From an uncultured Woeseiaceae bacterium (GTDB lineage: Bacteria; Pseudomonadota; Gammaproteobacteria; Steroidobacterales; Woeseiaceae): a DNA stretch of 64,000 bases. This document shows, one piece after another, positions 58,671 through 64,000 of this stretch. Position 1 is the stretch's first letter. Every line of letters starts with the position of its first letter. Position numbers and translations under genes: made by a program. The notes under the pieces were generated by a model, which did not search any database, had not been told where the DNA came from, and saw only the letters and a list, made by a program, of their open reading frames with translations. The stretch covers positions 1 to 64,000 of the forward strand of contig CALZMQ010000014.1 of the NCBI GenBank assembly GCA_945788625.1, given 5' to 3'.

Positions 58671-60431
58671 TTATGCCGTGAGATTGTGAACAATTGTGTC
58701 CGGCTGACCGCGGTCCGCCGTTTCACGAAGATCGAGTTCTCTGGCAATCAGGCGCGTCGCGGCTCGTGCTTCGCGTTCACCCCTGAACCCTTCGCCGAGG
58801 ACGATCCTGTTGCCCTGCCTATCGACGCCGTAGACGGAATAAAACAGCGTGTGCTTGCCGCCGGACTGCGCCTGCACCGTGCTCTTGCGCTCGAAGCGCA
58901 CGAAGTCCCTTCGGTTCATTTGCCGGCGGCTGATCGTCACGCCCAGCAGTCGGCGCACGCTCATGACGCCTGTACTCTGTTTCGATACTTGCAGCGAATT
59001 TAGCATCAGATAGAGGCAGGCAAGCGCTATCAACGCACCAACTGCGCCGAAAACGCTGCCGAAAACGGTATGCCCTTCTTCGATGATGAGATACCAGCCG
59101 GCGGCGGCAAAAATGCCGCCGACGAGCACGCCACCGATCGATGGACCGACGTATCGTCCCATCGGGTAGAACATTTGCCTGCCTGTCGCTTCCTGGCTTA
59201 TCCGCACGATGTCGCCAACCGCCTTATCGTCGATCGAGTCCTGTTCGGCCCGTGATTCGCGAACGGCGTGATCCGAAACGCGACGCGATTGAGTAGCGGT
59301 GGCGTACACGGGTATGTCGTAGTCGCGATCGAGATCTGTACCCGGGAGGTCTGCGTGCAGGTTCAGGCGCCACTGGTAATAGCTGTCATCGTGGTCGGTG
59401 TCGGACGCCTCGAGGCCTGCGGGCACATCGAAACGAAACGTGAGGCGAGTACCGCCGGCGCCCGGCCCGGCATGGGCAACTAGCGTATCCTGCCATTCGG
59501 CATCCTCTCGCCGACTTCGATTCTTGCCGCTGCCCGAAACATAGCAGTGCAGGTTGCTCAGTGTAAGCTGGAAGCGGGCGTCAGGATCGTACGGTACATT
59601 GAGGTCGATCGTGCCGCCGACGTGGCCGCCGATGGAACCCGGGAAGGGGTCGAGTGTTACCGGTGCTGCGCCGAATCGCCACCACTCGAGCGTGCGTCGA
59701 ATCGCCCATGTAATCAGGCCGATACCGACCAGCGGAAACAGCAGGCCGATCAGCGCGATGTAGTTTTGCCTCTCCAGCACCTCCCGATACACAATGAATG
59801 GCAGCGCTGCCGAGATGAGATTCCAGAATGCCGCAAACGCCCAGGCGCCCCACATCGACGACCTCGACCCGGAGCGGATCGTCGGCGATTGCCAGTCGTC
59901 GTTCAGCAACCATGGCGACCGCAGGTACTCGGGGCTCGCGGCGTCTTTCTCAGGTGCGGCCCGCCAGACGAAAACCAGCAGTGCGAGGCCTACACCGCCA
60001 AAGACGAAGAGAAATATGGACTTGAAGCCGACGAGACCCCAGCGTATGTCGCGGTCCACGATCGACTCCTGCGGCGATTGCGGATCGACGTAGACGAGTA
60101 TCGGTCTGCCGCTGGCCAGCGCGGTCTGCAAACGGCGGCCGACGTCCACCTGGTAGTCGCCGATGTTGTCGCCACCGGCACTCAAAGACACGCGGTTGCC
60201 GACGTAGCGCTCGCCACCCCAGGTATAGGTGTACTCGGCGTACGCCTCGTAGGTGTCAGAGTCGCTGCCGCTGTTCGTGTCGTAGCCGCCGCGAATCAAC
60301 TCGGCTTCGACCTGCACCCAGTTCTGCATGCCGATGGCGTCGGCGAATGAACTGCCGATGGACCACAGCATCCAGACGCCGACCGAGAAAAACGGCAGCG
60401 CGAAAAGTGTAACGGCGACCTTACCCTTCAT
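58671..60431 (-). CDS. DUF3592 membrane protein
   Basis: 586 residues from the ATG at 60431, seven bases after AGGGTG; an in-frame GTG at 60440 adds three residues. An N-terminal helix (about 7-27) is followed by WVQVEAELIRGGYDTNSGSD..TYEAYAEYTYTWGGERYVGNRVSLSAG and the PILVYVDPQSPQESIVDRD turn, the core of DUF3592. There are three or four more membrane segments at about 130-150, 200-260 and 430-475. The extracytoplasmic parts are soluble and beta-rich. Function unknown; members are widespread and membrane-bound. Transcribed leftward into the YidB-like remnant. Confidence 0.8.
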   Translation of the reverse strand: MKGKVAVTLFALPFFSVGVWMLWSIGSSFADAIGMQNWVQVEAELIRGGYDTNSGSDSDTYEAYAEYTYTWGGERYVGNRVSLSAGGDNIGDYQVDVGRRLQTALASGRPILVYVDPQSPQESIVDRDIRWGLVGFKSIFLFVFGGVGLALLVFVWRAAPEKDAASPEYLRSPWLLNDDWQSPTIRSGSRSSMWGAWAFAAFWNLISAALPFIVYREVLERQNYIALIGLLFPLVGIGLITWAIRRTLEWWRFGAAPVTLDPFPGSIGGHVGGTIDLNVPYDPDARFQLTLSNLHCYVSGSGKNRSRREDAEWQDTLVAHAGPGAGGTRLTFRFDVPAGLEASDTDHDDSYYQWRLNLHADLPGTDLDRDYDIPVYATATQSRRVSDHAVRESRAEQDSIDDKAVGDIVRISQEATGRQMFYPMGRYVGPSIGGVLVGGIFAAAGWYLIIEEGHTVFGSVFGAVGALIALACLYLMLNSLQVSKQSTGVMSVRRLLGVTISRRQMNRRDFVRFERKSTVQAQSGGKHTLFYSVYGVDRQGNRIVLGEGFRGEREARAATRLIARELDLRETADRGQPDTIVHNLTA

Positions 60432-60565
60432 ACACGACACCCTAGCAGTGCTGTCCGGGAATCGCTGTGATCCCCGTCTTAATCCTCTTCGGGTTTTGTA
60501 GCAGCATTTCCGGGCATTCCTGATACAGTCCCGTTTCTGTTCTATCTTGCCGGCCGGAATCGTTC

Positions 60566-61828
60566 ATGCTGCCAAACGAGACTTCCGCGGGTTACCGCGC
60601 TTACGTCATGTTTATGCTCGTCGTGGTTTACACGTTCAATTTCATCGATCGCCAGATCGTCGGGATCCTGGCCGTGCCGATCAAAGCCGATCTTGCCCTG
60701 ACCGACACGCAATTGGGACTTATGGGCGGTCTCGCGTTCGCGCTTTTTTACACGGCACTCGGCATTCCGATCGCTATGCTCGCCGATCGCAGCAACCGCA
60801 CCTGGATAATGACGATCGCACTGACAGTGTGGAGCGCGATGACTGCATTGTGCGGCACCGTACAGAATTTCTGGCAGTTGTTCGCCGCGCGCCTCGGCGT
60901 TGGCGTTGGCGAAGCCGGCGGCGTCGCACCGGCTTACTCCCTGATTTCCGACTACTTCCCGCCCCATCAACGAGCACGCGCCCTGAGTATTTACTCCTTC
61001 GGCATCCCCATCGGGAGCGCTTTAGGTATCGTCTTTGGCGGGCTCATCGCCAGCAAGATCGACTGGCGATATGCGTTTTACTCGGTCGGCATCGCGGGTG
61101 TGCTGGTTGCACCGATCTTCAAATTGACCGTTGCGGAGCCGCCTCGCGGCCGTTACGACGTCGCCCACGATGACTCGCCCGCGCCGGCCATCGGGGCAAT
61201 CGTCGGCAAACTGGCAAAGAAACCGAGTTTCTGGATCGTGTCGTTCGGTGCCGCGTCGTCGTCGATGATGGGCTACGGCCTGTTCTTCTGGCTGCCGTCG
61301 TTCCTGGTGCGCAGCTACGGCATCAGCTTGCTCGATGCATCGTTGTTTTTCGGCGCGATATTGCTCGTCGGCGGGATCGCAGGCCTCTGGCTGGGCGGCT
61401 CACTCGCGGACCGGTTTGGTAAAGAAAAGCGCGCAGCATATGTCGTCATTCCTGCAATCGCCTTTATCGGCACAGTGCCTTTTTACGTGGTCGGGATACT
61501 ATCGCCAAACCTGACGACCACGTTCTTCGCAATGCTGGTTCCGGTGGCACTGGGACTCGTCTGGCTCGGGCCGGTCCTTTCGGCCATTCAACACATCGTG
61601 CCACCGAACATGAGAGCAACCGCGTCGGCGATATTCCTGTTCATCAACAACCTGATCGGAATCGGTCTGGGTACGATGGCAATCGGCATGCTGTCGGATA
61701 GCCTGGAAGCGCGTCTTGGCGACGATTCGCTGCGTTACGCCATACTGGCCGGCACGAGTTTTTACGTCCTTGCGGCGCTGCTGTTCCTTCTCAGCGCAAG
61801 GTACATCGAGAAAGACTGGGAGGGCTGA
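60566..61828 (+). CDS. MFS transporter (Spinster-like subfamily)
   Basis: 420 residues with twelve predicted helices. The loop between helices 2 and 3 carries GIPIAMLADRSNRTWIM (MFS signature G-x-L-D-R-x-x-R-like), and helix 4 region RLGVGVGEAGGVAPAYSLISDYFPPHQRARALSIY is characteristic of Spinster/hexuronate-like MFS members; a second copy of the loop is GGSLADRFGKEKRAAYV. Substrate unknown; relatives move lipids or organic acids. The start follows no strong ribosome-binding site. It converges with the cyclic-nucleotide-binding gene, 11 bases apart. Confidence 0.9.
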   Translation: MLPNETSAGYRAYVMFMLVVVYTFNFIDRQIVGILAVPIKADLALTDTQLGLMGGLAFALFYTALGIPIAMLADRSNRTWIMTIALTVWSAMTALCGTVQNFWQLFAARLGVGVGEAGGVAPAYSLISDYFPPHQRARALSIYSFGIPIGSALGIVFGGLIASKIDWRYAFYSVGIAGVLVAPIFKLTVAEPPRGRYDVAHDDSPAPAIGAIVGKLAKKPSFWIVSFGAASSSMMGYGLFFWLPSFLVRSYGISLLDASLFFGAILLVGGIAGLWLGGSLADRFGKEKRAAYVVIPAIAFIGTVPFYVVGILSPNLTTTFFAMLVPVALGLVWLGPVLSAIQHIVPPNMRATASAIFLFINNLIGIGLGTMAIGMLSDSLEARLGDDSLRYAILAGTSFYVLAALLFLLSARYIEKDWEG

Positions 61829-61839
61829 CGCTCGCCGCG

Positions 61840-62319
61840 TCAGTAACGGCCGTGCTGCTTGAACACGTAGTTCATCAATTCAATGACCTCGTGGTTCATT
61901 CGGTGCACGATCTTGTGAGCCGAGCGTGCGACCGCGCGCATCACCTTGTAGACGAGTTGCGGATTCTGGTCCACGACACTTTCGAAATCGGCTCGCGCCA
62001 GCGTCAGGACGCGCGTGTCGCACAGCGCCCGCAGACCGACCGTGTGTACCTCGCCGTCGATAAAGCTGAGTTCGCCCGCCATATCGCCTTCCCTGAGAAC
62101 AGCGAGGCTCGCTAATTCGTCGGCTCCGGCGTGTTTAACCACCTCGAGCTTGCCTTTCATTATCACGTGTAGCGAGTCGTCGGCCTTGCCTTCGTTGATG
62201 AGAAAGTCGCCATCGGCAAGCTCCTGCACGCGCATGAGACCGTTCAGAATACCTGTTTCAGCCTCGGAGAGTTCCGCACCCAGTGAGGAATGGAGACTCA
62301 GTTTCGCTGCTTCCGTCAT
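61840..62319 (-). CDS. Cyclic nucleotide-binding domain protein without a DNA-binding domain
   Basis: 159 residues from the ATG at 62319, preceded by AAGGGG. A single cNMP-binding beta-roll: ELADGDFLINEGKADDSLHVIMKGKLEVVKHAG, LREGDMAGELSFIDGEVHTVGLRALCDTRVLTLARADFESVVDQNP. The phosphate-binding cassette (GELSFIDGEVHTV) lacks the Arg that normally contacts the cyclic phosphate, so nucleotide binding is uncertain. The tail is helical (VYKVMRAVARSAHKIVHRMNHEVIELMNYVF) with no helix-turn-helix, unlike CRP. It may regulate a partner protein by contact. Divergent from a decayed peptidase frame. Confidence 0.85.
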   Translation of the reverse strand: MTEAAKLSLHSSLGAELSEAETGILNGLMRVQELADGDFLINEGKADDSLHVIMKGKLEVVKHAGADELASLAVLREGDMAGELSFIDGEVHTVGLRALCDTRVLTLARADFESVVDQNPQLVYKVMRAVARSAHKIVHRMNHEVIELMNYVFKQHGRY

Positions 62320-62725
62320 GCTGCTACCCCTTGGTATCCGGCTGCCCCAACATACCGTCCCGGGCATGTTACCGCGCACGGCGCCGACCGGCTATTCCGC
62401 ACAAGTACGTATCTGCAGCAGTGCAGCTGAATTCAGGTCGGCCGCGCTGCAAGTGCTTTCCGTACGTGCTCCTGCAGATGCGCCAAAAACACTCGTCATC
62501 ATCGCGAAAGACAAGAAAGAACTCAGGCAACTCGGTGGATCTGACCGGATAGTCGGATTCGCACGGCGAGAAGGTTCGAGAACCCTGATCGTCATCCCTG
62601 CATCGGGTATGACGTCCAGAAATCTGAATACGGCGCGGCACGAATACGCGCATGCCCTACTACACCATGAGATTTCGCGGCTTGACTCTCGACGAAAACT
62701 TTTCGAAAACACCGGCCTCCGATGA
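62318..62725 (+). pseudogene. Decayed HEXXH-type peptidase remnant
   Basis: A 135-codon frame holds APKTLVIIAKDKKELRQLGG, RIVGFARREGSRTLIVIPAS and then TARHEYAHALLHHE, resembling the mid-part of secreted DUF1570-type gluzincins, in which the zinc site HEYXH follows a similar beta stretch. The usual N-terminal signal and the C-terminal part are absent: after HHEISR the frame soon stops, and the downstream frames bear no resemblance to the family. The start overlaps the divergent cyclic-nucleotide-binding gene. I judge it a relic, with low certainty about the exact parent. Confidence 0.45.
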
Positions 62726-63165
62726 CGAATTGGGGCCGTTGCTCGATTACCTCAAGATGCCTGTCACCGCCACGAAGTCGAAATGTCGCAAAGACGTAGT
62801 CGAAGGAGACTACGAGGGGTTTTGGGCGACGGCAGTATTTTGTTGACGCAGACAACGGCGACAGAGGAAGACAGTTCTCGCATTCCAGCTTTTTTGTTGT
62901 CGTACCGCGAAAACGAAATAATGTGCCTCACACACCCCGACGACAAAGACTACCGGTGCGGTCTTGCGTACCTTCGCTGCGACGACCAGGTCGCGCGATA
63001 GCGCAATGCTCTCCCGCCCCTACGGATTCTACGTATTGTGAATACCGGTATTGCTACGTATGCATTGGTGTACGCGGCGAAGGCAACAATCAGTTCTCAA
63101 TATAGCGCCGCCGCATGCGAAAGCGTAAGCCTTTCAAGTTCCGAGACAACTCTTGGAGAGGTGGG
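62726..63165. other. 440-base stretch without a recognisable gene
   Basis: Only short, unrelated open frames occur. The largest is a 72-codon plus-strand frame at 62783-63001, without a visible ribosome-binding site or known motif. Part may be debris of the peptidase remnant to the left. The final 100 bases should hold the promoter of the tetraheme operon; no clear -35/-10 pair stands out. Confidence 0.5.
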
Positions 63166-63636
63166 ATGAAGTGGCACGTCTTGCGACCATTATGGGTCGC
63201 AATCGGATTGATCGGTTTGATACTGCTGTCCCGGCAGTTCATAGTTCCGGACGATTTCGGCGTGCATGGCAAGAACTTCACCTACGGCTATCATCGGCTC
63301 AGCAACATCCAGGAATGGAAAGACTTCCCGGTCAAATACCTCGGCAGGGAGTCATGCATTGAATGTCATGAAGAGAACGTGCAGATGCTGAATGCATCGA
63401 CGCACGTAAATGTCGAGTGCGAAAACTGTCACGGTCCTTCCATCGGCCATCCCGACGACAACGAGTTTCTGCCGCTAAATACCACCCGGGAACTGTGCCT
63501 GCGCTGTCATGCCCGGCTCGACTACCCGAACAGCGATCGAGGGGAGCTACTGAGCATTGTCGACCGGCGGCACAAGCGACGTTCGAAGTGCACCCGATGC
63601 CATAACCCGCACGACCCTACGGAGGATATGAGATGA
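63166..63636 (+). CDS. Membrane-anchored tetraheme cytochrome c
   Basis: 156 residues from the ATG at 63166, preceded by TTGGAGAGGTGGG; an in-frame ATG at 63115 lacks this. One N-terminal helix (about 5-23, VLRPLWVAIGLIGLILLSRQF) anchors a small periplasmic domain with four CXXCH motifs: CIECH, CENCH (in NVECENCHGPSIGHPDD), CLRCH and CTRCHNPHDP. It is coupled by ATGA to a Tat-exported ferredoxin subunit, as in complexes of the Qrc, Hme, Tmc and Alternative Complex III type, where a multiheme subunit, an iron-sulfur subunit and an NrfD-type membrane subunit work on quinones. The rest lies beyond the right edge. Confidence 0.88.
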   Translation: MKWHVLRPLWVAIGLIGLILLSRQFIVPDDFGVHGKNFTYGYHRLSNIQEWKDFPVKYLGRESCIECHEENVQMLNASTHVNVECENCHGPSIGHPDDNEFLPLNTTRELCLRCHARLDYPNSDRGELLSIVDRRHKRRSKCTRCHNPHDPTEDMR

Positions 63637-64000
63637 CCTGTTCCCGCAGGGCGTTCCTGAAAGACACAGTTGGTGGCACGCTGGCTTCTGTGTTGCCGCT
63701 GAGCGCATTCACCATCCTGAGCCAGGACGAGGCAAAAGCGGCGATCGCCGAATCGAAAGTACGGTGGGCATTCCTGGTTGACACGACGAAATGTGTCGGC
63801 TGCGGCCTTTGCGTCAAGGCCTGCAAGAACGAAAACGAAATACCCTACGACGCGCCGGTAACGCGCACCTGGGTCGAGCGCTATGTCGTAACCAAGGACG
63901 GCACTACCCACATCGATTCACCGATGGGAGGCCGGGATGGCTTCATCACTGACACGATCCGAGACGTAGAGATCGATTCCGACGAGATCGACAAAGCGTT
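63633..64000 (+). CDS. Tat-exported 4Fe-4S ferredoxin-type subunit, N-terminal part (runs off right edge)
   Basis: The 122 visible residues begin MTCSRRAFLKD, a Tat signal (SRRAFLK) with a short hydrophobic segment, then RWAFLVDTTKCVGCGLCVKACKNENEIP, the first [4Fe-4S] cluster motif (CXXCXXXCXXXC-type, Cys near 55-66) of HybA/DmsB/NrfC-like proteins. The ATG overlaps the tetraheme stop by four bases. Downstream, an NrfD-like membrane subunit would be expected. It likely relays electrons between quinone and the tetraheme protein on the periplasmic side. Confidence 0.88.
   Translation, partial: MTCSRRAFLKDTVGGTLASVLPLSAFTILSQDEAKAAIAESKVRWAFLVDTTKCVGCGLCVKACKNENEIPYDAPVTRTWVERYVVTKDGTTHIDSPMGGRDGFITDTIRDVEIDSDEIDKA

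Overview
The window is a GC-rich bacterial chromosome segment. Gene content (complete mtrCAB-type conduit, hyp operon, phasins, Omp85-like barrel, lipoproteins, FKBP PPIase, PrpE, MtrB-type N-terminal CXXC) and Shewanella-like electron-transfer families point to a Gram-negative gammaproteobacterium. A deep-branching marine or sediment lineage (Woeseia-like or similar) would fit, but this lineage guess is inference. The dominant theme is respiratory multiheme c-type cytochromes: I count 72 heme-attachment motifs in nine proteins. No tRNA, rRNA, CRISPR array or intact insertion sequence was found.

Layout. 1-7.7 kb: a fumarate-reductase-type cytochrome b subunit (cut by the left edge) follows a hexaheme NapC/NirT-like quinol dehydrogenase. 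Next come two convergent giant fusions of periplasmic multiheme domains to a cytochrome b561-like membrane module, with 11 and 19 hemes, and a diheme cytochrome coupled to an NTF2-like protein. 7.9-13.4 kb: an mtrC-mtrA-mtrB operon (outer-surface decaheme lipoprotein, periplasmic decaheme, porin barrel) closed by a strong terminator; this predicts electron traffic across the outer membrane. 13.4-16.2 kb: a P-loop protein, M20 peptidase and flavin-reductase operon. 16.4-22.7 kb: FKBP-hypA facing a hypCBDFE operon for [NiFe]-hydrogenase maturation; the hydrogenase itself is not here. 22.8-30 kb: a second diheme cytochrome coupled to an amidohydrolase, a RetSat-like oxidoreductase, a double universal stress protein, and MocA/XdhC/TauE (molybdenum-hydroxylase cofactor handling without the enzyme).

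30-44 kb: DUF5916 outer-membrane-like protein, hemolysin III, and a 5'-nucleotidase lipoprotein. An AT-richer patch of decay (35.0-37.2 kb) follows: an acyl-CoA synthetase scrap, a NUDIX-like protein lacking catalytic residues, and a broken DUF222/HNH gene behind a textbook LexA box. Then come PHA granule proteins, a lipoprotein/M48 protease operon, a TetR regulator, and an octaheme tetrathionate-reductase-family lipoprotein. 44-53.4 kb: membrane hydrolase, diguanylate cyclase, Omp85-like barrel, and several unrecognised secreted proteins. These include a three-gene operon with every junction overlapping by ATGA, whose last product looks like a divergent trypsin-fold protease plus a discoidin-like domain. 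53.5-64 kb: propionyl-CoA synthetase, EF-G-like GTPase, conserved hypothetical behind a consensus CRP site, DUF3592 protein, MFS transporter, cyclic-nucleotide-binding protein, a decayed peptidase, and at the right edge a membrane-anchored tetraheme cytochrome coupled to a Tat-exported ferredoxin subunit.

Together the genes suggest quinone-linked electron exchange: NapC-like, b561-fusion and ferredoxin/tetraheme modules at the inner membrane, small c-type carriers in the periplasm, and Mtr at the outer membrane. Direction (reduction of an external acceptor or oxidation of an external donor) cannot be decided from sequence alone.
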